Shown here piece by piece: positions 10,329 through 22,140 of a DNA stretch of 64,000 bases. The DNA lies in the NCBI GenBank assembly GCA_946807835.1, contig OX327683.1, forward strand, positions 19,941,001-20,005,000. Direction: 5' to 3'. The position numbers and the translations under genes are program-made. The notes beneath the pieces were generated by a model. It did no database searches, was not told where the DNA came from, and saw nothing but the letters and a program-made list of their open reading frames with translations. Within the stretch, counting starts at the first letter, position 1, and every line of letters starts with the position of its first letter. This DNA comes from Ailanthus altissimus. Taxonomy: Eukaryota; Streptophyta; Magnoliopsida; Sapindales; Simaroubaceae.

Positions 10329-10680
10329 TGGGAGTCTTTTCTTGTACGTCTCCATCCTGTTCGGCTAGAAAGAAACAACGTGTGCTTGCCAAAATGTGAA
10401 TGCTTACAGCCGCCTGGACTCTGGAAACAACAACATGGCAAGTTTTCCGCCATTGAGTTCTCATAGTTCACTTAATTATAATTGATTCTATTGATATCTT
10501 CACTGATATGGTTACAAGCATATAACAACGTTTCTAACTTCGATGTCTAGAGTATTTCTGTTCGTCTCAAGAAAATGCAAAACATCAATCATCAGCTTCA
10601 TGCTATCTTTCCCTTGGAATCAGAAATTTTACCAGGCATTAACAACGCGCTTAAGTTGCATGAACTCAGGAAAAGGCCTT

Positions 10681-13600
10681 TTACTTATCAGGTTCAGCGT
10701 CCACATTTGCTGGACTTGATTGTTGTGCATTAGATTTTGGTCTCCATATTTTCTGGACTTGACTGTGATTCTGACGCATATGTTGGCTATGATGTTGCAC
10801 ACGCTGTTGGGTCATATATCTGTTGGGACGATTTTCTGGCTTCGTGTTCTGATATTGACGTTGAGCTTGTGAGGGTGAATGAGTTGGCCTCTGATTTTGT
10901 GGACAAGTTCTGACGTGCCCATTGTTGTAGCTTGGGTACCAAACTGATGTTCCTCTAATTAAATGCGATATTTGTGGCCTTGCTAGTGTGGAAAGCAGAG
11001 AATGATGACTATGTTTCACTGTCTTCAGCCTGCTGTGGGTCATCTCAATGGCTTTTGAAATCTTAACCAAATTCTTTTCGCTTACAGCTCGTGCAGTGTT
11101 TTCTGGCTGCTCAAAAGGATCCTCAATCTAACCCGCCATCAACAGTTGCAATAACTAAATCAGTATAAGTGGAAGTTGTATTTATTTTTTGACCAAAATG
11201 TTTTAAGAAAAAGGAAGAGAAACAGAGAGTTACAAATATTGGATGATTATTGGGCAGCCATCTCGTATTACTTTCAATGTGTTCCCACCGTCCTGTGAAA
11301 GGGCAAATTCCTAGCTCTGAGGCGTTCAAACTTATGTCACAAAACTGCAAAAATATGTATGAGTACAAGCATGATGTCATCCTCACCATTACACTCATAA
11401 ATTAACTTTACATGGCCAAGGAGTACTCCCACAAAATGAGAAAAAGCAATATCTTGACAAACTTAAAAAACAGACAAAAAGGCTACCCTATCATATTATA
11501 TGTAGGATGTATATGAAAAAAAAAACTAAGGAAATGTAAACTGTGAATGTAGTAACGTAGTAACATTGTAATAAATGAGTATACTATCGTCATGTTAGAG
11601 AAAAATGGCCCCAAAAGTTTACCCAGTGAGAACATTTTCCCTAAGGGTCATAAATAAAACAAGAGAGGAATGAATACCTTTTCAAAGAAGGAAACAAAAA
11701 GCTGGGACAAGGAACTCCGATTAATCATTCTGTATTTGTCAGATTTAAACTTGGCTATGTTCGCTGAACATATTTCTGCAATATGTCTCTCTGCATTAGC
11801 CCTCACACCTACATGAAGCACATTGGAAGAAGATTGCTATAAGAAATATATCACCTGAATTGGTACATTTTGTATCACAGAATCACGTTTGTTTCTTTTC
11901 CAGTATATTCTTCAACATGATGACCCATTTCGAGTTTCAGAAAATAACATTGTTGGCCAAACCTTGGTTCAGATGTCTTTCATATAATCTTCTAAGTACT
12001 CAACACTGAAGCTGTCTCATGCCCCTTCTAAAGATGCTACAATGAGACAGTAAAGAGAATAGGAGAGAGCAACCAAGGGATGAAACCTATTATTAATTTG
12101 CTCAAAATAATGATAACTCGCTGCACTTTGATCTCAAACACTTAATTTAGTTTGTATGGAACTTTAGGCAAATGGACCAGTACTGACTATTACTCGAACC
12201 AATAAATTACGTCGTCCAGTTCCATAGCCTACACAATGAAACATATATGCTGTAAGCCTAAAATCTATTATTTCCTTGTTTGTGGATCAGAAAAAGAGCA
12301 GGACAAGAAGATGCAGGTATCAGTTCTTTGGTAGATGAATCTCTAGTTCCCTAAAATTGACTAACCTTCCAATGGTTTTTATCATAACCATGAAACAAGT
12401 GGTTTTCCAGAAAATTGAATTTAGATTTCAAATTAAGCACATAAAGATGGAAAATACCTTTAAGATCGTCAACAACATTTCCCGGATAAATATCTTTCAG
12501 GGGAGGTAAAATTGCAGGAACACATGTCTGCCAAAGAAAATGAATAATAAATAAAATGGAAGTTTCGGATATTTCAAAAATCCACGTAAAACGTTTTATG
12601 AATATGCATAGCATGGAACAGATGAAATTGGAATTATCCCCATAATTCTAACATTTCTTCCTATGGCACCAGAAAGTAAAGATGGCAATCATCACCTGAA
12701 GATGGAAGATAACAAGCAAGCTGAGAGAGTATGAGTTCAATGTCCCGGACTTTGGATTATTGATATCATGAGCTTTGGCCCATTCCTTGACCTACATGAC
12801 CAAGAAGCTATAAATGAGATAGTGGACTGCTTCCCCACAACAGCAACCATTGCTTGGCCACATGAACATACCAATAAAACCATATCACGAAAGCGTGCAT
12901 CCAGCTCACTGATCCAAAACAAGAATTTTGATTTCATTTGGCCACACAGGTTATCAATTGAAACATCACATGAGATATTCTGGCGGCTACTCTCAAATTT
13001 TAAAATGGGAACTCTTGCATTAGCAACATACTGCAACCTGCGGAATCCACCTGCACATTGATGTTGTCAAAAAATAAATATAGGAGTTTCGCATGAAAGA
13101 CAGAATGAAACGACAAAGAGAAGCAATATGCCACCCCATTGTTACACCTTCCCCACATGAATGAATAAATGATGAATGGAACAAAAGCCATCATGCTCCT
13201 CGCTGCTGATGCAATATTGCCTTTCTTAATTGATAAATCTTGTTTCCTTAATGACAAAATAATATTACTTGTAAAACCTAATATAAAACAATGAAGTATT
13301 TGAGGTCTATATAAGTATTTTCCTTCAGCCAGAGGTTCAATGGTACATGGATCTTCCAGACATTTTGTGCTTAAATACATGTACGAGGAGACAAGAAGAA
13401 GTCTAAGAATTTGAAACACAATCTTAAACAAAAGAACCTTTTTGTCTCAAAGCCTTCAGTAAATCTCCTAGTAAACTCTGTTTCTGCTTCTTCCCAGTTG
13501 CTGAAATATATGAACCAATGGCTAACTGGATGGAAATATCCAAGTCTCCCCAACGTGTGAAGAGATTTGACAAAAATGATCCAAACGGCTCCACAGTTGC

Positions 13601-14404
13601 ACCTGTTTGTACCCATTAAGCAATGATTTATATTGCTAATCATCATTCCCTTTAACCAGTGAAATAAATCATTTAAAGTAGAAACAGATTTACATAGTCA
13701 TTCAACAAACTACTTGGAGTAGAAAAAGAAAACTTAATTAATGTCTGTGTCTCAAGCATAAGCTTTTAAGGAGTCATATACTCGTTAACAGAAATGGAGA
13801 AGATATAAAAGGGTGGGAAACAGTGAAAAGGGATTCATATAGTGATCAAACCCACAGAACTTGTCCCAATGTCAACCTTGATTGTAAGACTCTTTTGAAT
13901 TAGATAAATATCATGCGATTCTATGCATTTATCCAACATCATAAGAACTGTGCTCCATGATGGAAAGACTTTAAACATGTATGATATGAAACTCCAAAAG
14001 AACTTGAGACAAGCTCAAATGAGGAATTTAAGTAATTGATATATAAAACATTCAGAAACAGATCCACATAAAAAGGTGGCATAACTAAATTCAACATGCC
14101 CACCATTAAGGTTTTGCACAGATAATAGCAAAAAAATTACTCAAATTTTGCAGACTAAAAGAAGAGCACCATCATCTTCAAATGGGTCAAACATAAGATC
14201 ATGATTGAATACAAATAATTTGAAGAAAAAAAACAGCTAATTAATCAAAAGGTGTCCATAATTACCTCTCAAACTTTCCACAGATTCAACAACCTCTTGC
14301 AAATCACCAATGATTTTCAATCGTGTATCCCAATCCTCCTTCAAGGGATTGATCACACTAAGTATGTCCATGAGAACAGGCTCCAACATATTATAAGAGC
14401 TCAT
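10681..14404 (-). CDS. HESO1: HESO1-like terminal RNA uridylyltransferase (8 exons, 445 aa)
   Basis: HESO1 enzymes add uridines to unmethylated small RNAs and to RISC-cleaved mRNA 5' fragments, marking them for decay. Exons in transcript order: 14404-14266, 13602-13438, 13050-12872, 12791-12696, 12527-12458, 11808-11678, 11344-11234, 11127-10681. All introns have GT/AG borders and the joined frame is open (1338 bases). The start reads MSSYNMLEPVLMDILSVINP. Exon 2 has the nucleotidyltransferase motif GSFLSNLFTRWGDLDIS with both metal-binding Asp residues, and exon 3 has the third Asp in SCDVSIDN. Exons 4-7 carry the PAP-associated part (VKEWAKAHDINNPKSGTLNSYS, CVPAILPPLKDIYPGN, FTGRWEHIESNTRWLP). 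Exon 8 ends in a Gln/His-rich tail. It is shorter than Arabidopsis HESO1 (about 510 aa), mostly in the tail. A 5' UTR intron is possible but not proven. Confidence 0.93.
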
Positions 14405-15064
14405 TTCTGTTCACTGTGTGATGCTGAATACAATCAAACAAGTCAAAAACAAAGCGTAAACAATGACCACAAGCATTGATCAAACATAAATTAGATACCA
14501 AAAAACAAATTATGTCATTATCCTCAATTTAAAAATACAACTCGTTTTTTTAACAATTAACTTACAAGAATTTCTCATAAATCTTACCAACTCACAAATC
14601 CCAATTCAATCTACCGAAACCCAATTAGCTTAAACCCATAAATGTGTAAACATACTACTAAAAACACAAGCTTTAACCTCTCAAATCAAGAAACAACCGT
14701 CAAAATCAAATCTTTAGAGAAACCCAAATCCCATAATCAGTGTCAGAACCAAACCCACAAACTCAAAAACATGATTTCGCACAATTAATTAAAAACAAAA
14801 TCAATAACCAATCTAAAATTATAATAATACCAGATACAACAAAGTTGAAATCCACCTCAATTCTCTCGTTTACTCGGAGCTTCAAATTCAATGGACTGTA
14901 CGGGTCAATGGTCACATTGGCTGAAGGGTACGTACATGAAGAGAGAACTTTGTGAACTTAAAAAAAGATTGGGGTCTTTGCTTAGCGGGAAGGGTTTTTG
15001 CTTTATTTTGTTTTTAGTTAATACTTTTGTGTGTGTACCGGACTGGACTGCTTAAAATAACAAC
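14405..15064 (-). promoter_or_regulatory. HESO1 upstream region
   Basis: About 660 bases separate the HESO1 start from the large palindrome. The part at 14840-14960 is less AT-rich and may hold the transcription start or a first non-coding exon. No clear TATA box was found. The promoter is short and bounded by the repeat. Confidence 0.35.
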
Positions 15065-16122
15065 TGAAAAATTTCATAAATAACTCTTTTATTTTTTTAT
15101 TATTTTTTTTAATCAAATGCAATACGATTATATTTTATTAATTAAATAAATTATTTTTAAATAAATATATTTTTTTATTATTTATACAGTTATTGTTATA
15201 ATATACAGTATTTTTGTTACAATAATTAATTAAATCAAAATTAAATATTTTTTATTTATTAAAATTATATTTTTTATATTAGTTATTTATTTATTTATTT
15301 CAATTATATTACTATAAAATTTACATAAATAATAAAATTATTTAATGTACTTAAATTAAACTAAATAAATACACTAACTAATATAATTTTATAAATAAAT
15401 AAAAATTTAATTATATTTTTTATTAAAATTATATTTATTAATAAATAAATACAATAATAAAATTTAAATAAATATAATTATTTATTTATAAAAAATAAAA
15501 AAATAAAAAATTTAACGGTCACAAAGACTATCTCAGCTATCGCATCCCGGGCCCGAGATGGCCCCGAGATGCCCTCGAGATGCGATGGTGGCTATCATGC
15601 CATCACATCTCGGGCTCGAGATGGCCCTGAGATGGTCCCGAGATGCGATGGTGAGATAGCCTTTGTGACCGTTAAAGTTTTTATTTTTTTATTATTCATA
15701 AATAAATAATTATATTTATTTAAAATTTATTATTGTATTTACTTATTAATAAATATAATTTTAATAAAAAATATAATTAAATTTTTATTTATTTATAAAA
15801 TTATATTAGTTAATGTATTTATTTAGTTTAATTTAAGTACATTAAATAATTTTATTATTTACGTAAATTTTATAGTAATATGATTAAAATAAATAAATAA
15901 CTAATATAAAAAAATATAATTTTAATAAACAAAAAATATTTAATTTTAATTTAATTAATCACTGTATCAAAAATACTGTACACTGTAGCGGGGATACTGT
16001 ACAAACAATAAAAGAATATATTTGTTCAAAAGTAATTTATTTGGTTAATAAAGTATAACTATATTGCATTTGGTTAAAAAAGAATAATAAAAAAATAAAA
16101 AGGTTATTTATGAAATGTTTCA
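15065..16122. repeat. 1.06-kb near-perfect palindrome (foldback element)
   Basis: The left end TGAAAAATTTCATAAATAAC and the right end, read on the other strand as TGAAACATTTCATAAATAAC, start two arms of about 525 bases that match along almost their whole length. Examples are AACGGTCACAAAG at 15513 against CTTTGTGACCGTT at 15660, and ATTAAATATTTTTTATTTATTAAA-type blocks further out. The centre lies near 15593 in a GC-rich block of repeated CGAGATG/CATCTCG words (about 15540-15660). There is no coding sequence and no clear target duplication. It is a long-TIR MITE or foldback element; an RNA copy would form a very long hairpin. Confidence 0.9.
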
Positions 16123-17760
16123 AAAAAAGAGACGCAAATTCCAAACAAAATTTATAATAAACTGTTTATAAATTAACAACTAACTTAATTTTTAATATAA
16201 CTAACACAAATAAAATAATTAAATCAGCAACACTAACTCAAATGAAAAAAAGTTGATTAAGAAAAAATCTAATAATTTTTTTTTAAAAAAAATTAAGAAG
16301 AAGAGGCAATCACTTATACATTTTTATTTTCGTAAGGTATCAAAAATTTTCTTTGATTATTGTGAAGTTTTTGCTGAGCATAAAGAGGGTGATTAAGATT
16401 GGTGTTTAAACGAAAGAATTACATGTTTGTGTGAAAGATTAATGATAAGCATATTAAATTATAATTTAAAAAATAATATATTAAATAATTATTAAATATA
16501 ATAAATAATTTTAAAATTTATACTATTATTCAATTAAATTTACTTGTTCTGAAAATAAAAGTCAGAATGTATCCCAAATTAATAATCTATGAGCCAGAGC
16601 GACTATCCCAAAACCCTAAAAAAAACCTCTCAACTTCTAAACAAAACCTGTCACACTCTAAAATATCCCTCCGTCGGAGAGGGAGCTACGGCTTCCTCTC
16701 CAACGACCCCTCAAGCCACCATTAGCTTAGGTTTTATTTTTCTACATTTTATATCAGTTCTTTCTTTTATTTCTTCCCTTTTTTCAGTTTTTCCGTTCGC
16801 GACGACATCGGCGGGGGCCTGCCTCGAATTTGTCTGCGAATCTTAACCTCCGACGTTTTTCTCTTAGCCTTTGCCTGACCGAACTTCCTTGACGACCTTG
16901 GTTGCAGCCCTAACAGCTCTCGCCAGATGCTGCCGCCTTCATTTTCCCTTTGCACTAGTCCCGGCCACCGATGCCATCCACCACAGGGCACAATGTTCTG
17001 CTTTGTGATGTTACTGCTTTTGCAGCACCATCTCCCTCCGGAGTTACTTACGTCGACAGCCGCACTCACTATTCTGTCTTAAGTCCATCGTGGCCTAGCT
17101 AGACACCACCACCTTGAACTCTTTTCCGGGGACTCTTTGATGCCCTTTTTTTGCTACAGTCGACCACCATTAGAGAGCTCGCTTCTGTCTCTTTGGGCGA
17201 CCACAGTTCAGATATAGTTTGGCTCAGTCCATTTCGGTGTTTGGCTATTACCAGCAACATTCATGCTTCCCTGGTCAATTAGGTTATACAGTGTACTCAC
17301 CATATGTGGCGGCTTATGCTAACACTGATCATTTTTTGTTGTGGTGTTTTTTTCTGTATCATTTGTTGGTGGTTGGGTGAAGCATATAAGGGTTGTTCTT
17401 TAGATCCATTCACCGGTTCCAACATTATATTACTTCGCCGCCGGTGACCTTTCTTGAAAATATTGTTGCCGCTACTATTGTTGTGTTGGATGTTAGAGGG
17501 TTGTCTACGGTCTAGTGTGTTCTTTGTTCGTGGTTTGTGTTGGGATATTTTTGGTTATCTTCCTCCTGTGAGGTAGTATTTAGTATAATAAGTCTCGTAC
17601 ATAACAAAAATTTGCTGTGAGATTAAATTCCTCTTACATTATGGGGTTTATCCTTTGTTAAGAGGGTTGTTAATCCCTCGTCAGGAGCATAATCAGTCCT
17701 TTATTAGAAGGGTCTGTTTAGGGCTTAGCTCCAATATTACAGTTTAATTATTTTGTTTTT
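16123..17760. other. Spacer with an unclassified less AT-rich block (16580-17750)
   Basis: After 450 AT-rich bases comes a block of about 1.1 kb with clearly higher GC and codon-like texture, but no frame stays open for more than about 100 codons on either strand. It might be a decayed gene or the 5' region of a LINE. No family could be recognised. Confidence 0.3.
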
Positions 17761-18754
17761 GGAAAGAAGTTTAAATTTAGACATTCGTCAATAAATATAA
17801 ATTATATTATTCTAATAATTTTTTACTTAAAGATCAATTGACATTATAATATATTGATTCCGATCAACAATATTAAAAAATTTAAAAAAAAAATTATGTG
17901 CTAGCTGTATTTAATATTTATTACTTTTAATGGCCAAAAAAAAAAGGTAAAAGTCATTTATAGACTAGTCACATTAAACATTGAAAAGACTATATAATAA
18001 TGATAGCCCTAGAATAATTTTTTTTTTGTCTTTTTCGTTTGTATTATTTTTTTAAAGGATATATATTATAATGAAAGTGACATTTTATTCACTTTTTTTA
18101 AATTATTTATTTTTATTTTATTTTTTATAAATTTTTTTGGTTAAATTTAATAGAACTATCCATTTTTTATTGTCAATTGTTATTATTGATAACTTTCACT
18201 TTTGTGCAATTTAAAAAGATGATAATTGTATTAAATTTATTTTTTCTTTTGTAAAAATATGGTGAAAATAGATAATTTTAAAAATAAAGTGAATAAATTA
18301 TTATTTTTATTATAACATGGAGTTCAATTGTCTTTTCTTTTCTTTTCTTTTTTTTATGTTGCTTAAAGCCTTTAAAGTTTAAAGGTTTAAAATTTTACAC
18401 TTTTTATTATTTGATCAATGTTTTTATTTATTGTTACTAAAGGTGAGTAAAAAAAATTGGGAATCCAAAATATTGGTCCGAATCGACCACTTCGATTCAA
18501 TTTTTATTAAGATAAAAAATCATTCGATTTTTAAAAAATAAAAAATTGAAAAACTAATTGATTGTCGATTTGGTTTTAGTAATCAATTATATACAAAAAT
18601 ATAATAAATATTTGCTTACAAAGCACCTCAGCTTTGTTGGTAAATTAATAAAATAATGAGGTGTTTAAGTGTATATTGTCCTCCTGGCCAATTATGTTTT
18701 TTTTGAAGTTACTAATACCTTAAAGTTAATATAGTTGAAGTAAAATATGCTTTT
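17761..18754. other. AT-rich spacer with a GGTTCG-type relic near 18440-18590
   Basis: No gene. The stretch at 18440-18590 (GTGAGTAAAA, GGTCCGAATCG, TTCGATT, GATTTGGTTT) looks like a decayed hAT-like GGTTCG-rich element; its ends are lost. Confidence 0.3.
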
Positions 18755-18870
18755 AATTAGTATTAGGCTTTAGCTCAGTTGGTTAGTTGAGGCTTTTTTC
18801 TTCCTTGTATCTACAGTTCAATTTTTAGTGGTAGCAAGTTTATTTTTTTTAATTATTAATACTTAAAAAT
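18755..18870 (+). mobile_element. Possible tRNA-derived SINE relic
   Basis: An A-box-like TAGCTCAGTTGGTTAG (18771-18786) and a B-box-like AGTTCAATTTTTAG (18815-18828) are 44 bases apart, the spacing in tRNA genes. A T-rich tail follows. There is no acceptor-stem pairing, so it is not a working tRNA gene. Confidence 0.4.
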
Positions 18871-20039
18871 TTAATACAAATAAATAAATTTTTTTAAAAA
18901 TTTAAATTGTCTAAAACAAAACTTAGGGTTTGTCTAGATGATAATCATATATCTAAGGGCAATATATCATGAACAGAAATAGAGCACTTCATTTTAAGAA
19001 GAAGCTAATAAATATTCCTAGACAGGCATGGAATTCAAGCATCCTCATACCTAATGAGACTTGACCAAATATCCTGAATGTTTCTAATTGTATACACATT
19101 GATATTGTTGCATTTAATAAAATGAAGAAAATGTCGAATAAAAGGTCTCTTGTTTGCTAATGCATTGCTTCATGCTGGGATAAGTTTAAAGGGTGCTTTT
19201 GGTACTAAATTGGGTGGCTTTGACAAGTTATGTATTGTTAATAATGATATAAATTTTAAAGTATCTAAATTTCATAAGAGAAAAAATATCAATAACATTG
19301 TCATTCAAAATAGGCATAACTAGTTTAAATTAAATTACTTAAAAAGAATTAAAAATATTCTTTCAAAAAAAATACTTAAAAATATAATCAACTAAAATAG
19401 TCAATCCACTTCGTTATATTTGTTTTATTCCTTCTGAGCAAACCATGATCAACATTTCAACTATTTTGTTGAAGCAATTATTGAAAATTCGTATATGAAA
19501 ATCCTCCATAAGTAATCATTGATGAAACATAAGGCACATTATTAGCACATCAAGGGATTGCTTGTTGTTATTGTGAAAAAAAATGATTAAGATGCTTGAA
19601 AATAAAAAAGAGATAGACATAAATAAATTAATAATTTTAATTACATTTACTATATAGGAATCATAGCTCAAAAAATGATAAATACTACTACCAATCAATT
19701 GATTTGGGTAAGAATATACCTATAAAAATAGCAAATCATATCTCAAATAATAAATTTAATGTAAATTATAACAAAATAGTAATAAGTTTAGTTATTCAAG
19801 ACACATACCATCACCAAATTGCTCTTTTGTGTTAAACTTTTATTAAGCACTTCAAAAGACGATGGACCACTTGTTTGTGGATTCTATAAATTTATTAAGA
19901 AAATTAACCAAAATATATATAAATAGTTAGAAAGGTAACATATTTAAGTACTTTCTTTGATATACTTACCTCTATACTTCTATGAACTTTATTTATCTTT
20001 GGCCTTGATTTTTTTAAAATTATAGATTACTTTCTTCTG
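18871..20039. other. AT-rich spacer
   Basis: No gene recognised. The last part (about 19970-20040) may be the extreme 3' end of the FAR1-like pseudogene on the minus strand. Confidence 0.3.
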
Positions 20040-22140
20040 CAAGGTGGACGACCTTTGCCTCAAGTTGTTATTGGATCAACTATGTTTTGGGTTTTAGTTA
20101 TTGTACCATCAATATTAGTGTTACAACTTCCAAGAACAAGAGAAGTTGGTTGGTTACCTTTGTTACACACTTTTTTTTGGCAATTCTTGCACTATGGATC
20201 CAATCCAACACATTATTATAACTTTCTTCATCCTTTTGAGCTATATCTGCAACTTTAGTAAAAGCAGTACATATTTTTTCATATCGCATTTGTTCAACTG
20301 TAGAACTCTATGCATCATAAATAATTTCACCTTACTATGACATCTTCGCACATCTTTTCTCCATCTTCATAAAATATACTTCTATGGAAGTAAAATCATA
20401 TCATTGCGTATTAATACTGTAATAGTATGTCTACAAAGTATTCTTTTAAATTCAAATTTTTTACAACTACAACTAACTTCACACTCTTTTTTTTATAATA
20501 AAACTTTAAATAAGTTGTTCTTTTACCTTCTCCAATTACAACATCTTCTCTAATTTCATATTCTAAACCTAAAGAATAAAGTAATTTATAATATATTTTA
20601 CTTATTAACTTTTGTTGAAATTCTTAAAACTTGGTAATCGTGTAAATCTCTTGAATTTGCTTTTCCATCTCATATGTTGTTACGTATGAAAGCTGTTGGA
20701 AAAAAGACTTAGCATGTGCTATACTTTCTTTTTCAACTTTATTTTGCAATGCATTATTATATTGTCCTAAAAATTGCTTCAAAGTTATTTTTAAGTTAAC
20801 ATATCCATAAAAAAATGCATTGATGCTCTCACTATGCTAAGTAGTCGACATTCCTGCCCAAAAATCACTTTTATCGAAACATAGTACCCAACGATATCTC
20901 TCGTTATGCAAACTAGTCAACTAATCATTGTTGATTAGACTATATTTAAAAACCATGTCATGCAAACCTTCTTCAAATGTGATAGGGTTTTGTGAATCGT
21001 AAACAACACTTTGTAAAGCCAAATTGATAGACTCGTATTCCTTGTTGCCCCCCTAACTTTTCAGGCAATTTTTTAAGAATATGACTAGGCACCATCTATG
21101 TCTAGTAGCAGGGAAAACAATCTCAATTGCTTTTTCATTGCTTTATCCTGATCAGTAATGATTTCATTAGAAGCACAATTAGACACACTAGTAAGCCATG
21201 TTTGAAATAACCAAACAAATGTTAGTATCATCGCATGAAATCAAGCCATATCCTAATAAAATTGACTAACTTTAATAGTTAACTCCTACAAAAAGAGCGA
21301 ATGACATGTCATATTTATTTGTTAGATATATGGTATCAAATATAATAACATCTCTAAAATCTTTGTAGGCCGCCCTACTTTTTGGATTTGCCCAAAAAAC
21401 TATTTCTCAATCTACCTTCCTCATCCAAGTCCATACTAAAGAAAAACCATATCTATTTTGTTTGCATCTTCAAAAAATATTTTTGAATTGCAATAGCATC
21501 TTCTTTCCCAAGTTGTAATCATCTAATTTTTTCAATATAATTTCTACAGTCTTTTTCTAAAAATGAGAGTTTAACATGCCCATTAGCTTCAACAATAAAA
21601 AAATTAAAAATTTTGTTAACTCTAATCTCTACTTAGTCATTTATTTCAAGTTATCTCTTAACATGTGAACTAATATTTCACTTACATCGAAAAAGCCTTG
21701 ATTTGATTGGACTCAATTCATGGTTGCGTTCAAGGATTAAAAATCTAACTCTCCATTTTTCATGTTTACCTAAGCAACCTCCAATCCTTACTTTGCAATC
21801 AAGTTTTGTGTTCAGATGTGGTCTCAAAATATTTTTAAATGTGCTTTTTTATTTTTCATTTCATGCACATGCAAATGTTACCCATCTTAAAATATTGTCA
21901 CTCCCTTTCTTATATGCTCTTTGCTTCACAGGAAAACCCTCTTGTTTAGCATAGTTCTTGTAATAAGTGAACATTTCATCAACACTTTCAAATAACATCC
22001 AACCTTTGGTTCATTTAAATTTTGTTTCAAACCATCTACATTATCAATATCCCCAACTTCTATAACATTATCCTCCAAACCATCAATTTCATTAAATTCT
22101 TCCAAATCTCTAACTTTATGAATTTCATTTAAGTCCTTCG
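20040..22140 (-). pseudogene. FAR1/FRS-like (MULE-transposase-derived) pseudogene
   Basis: FAR1-related proteins are transcription factors derived from Mutator-like transposases. Read on the minus strand, the pieces come in FAR1 order: an acidic N-terminus (about 22140-22030), a FAR1 DNA-binding domain remnant (GFPVKQRAYKKGSDN type, then KYFETTSEHKT, 21960-21700), and a MULE transposase core (FWANPKSRAAYKDFRDVII, TIYLTNKYDMSFALFVGVNH near 21400-21270; then FEEGLHDMVFKYS and ESINAFFYGYVNLKITLKQF near 20960-20770). Next come a SWIM zinc finger (CSCKKFEFKRILCRH near 20480-20430) and the C-terminal helix region (about 20300-20100). Many stops and frameshifts show it is dead. It could be a dead host gene or a Mutator-like transposon; no long terminal inverted repeats were seen. 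Confidence 0.8.

Noticed and set aside
10241..10471. 76-codon minus-strand frame
   Set aside because: It crosses the right end of the hAT-like element and shows no domain.
12768..13061. 97-codon plus-strand frame
   Set aside because: It is the opposite strand of HESO1 exons 3 and 4.
18771..18842. A tRNA gene
   Set aside because: A- and B-box-like motifs are present, but there is no acceptor-stem pairing and the anticodon arm is not convincing, so a SINE relic is more likely.
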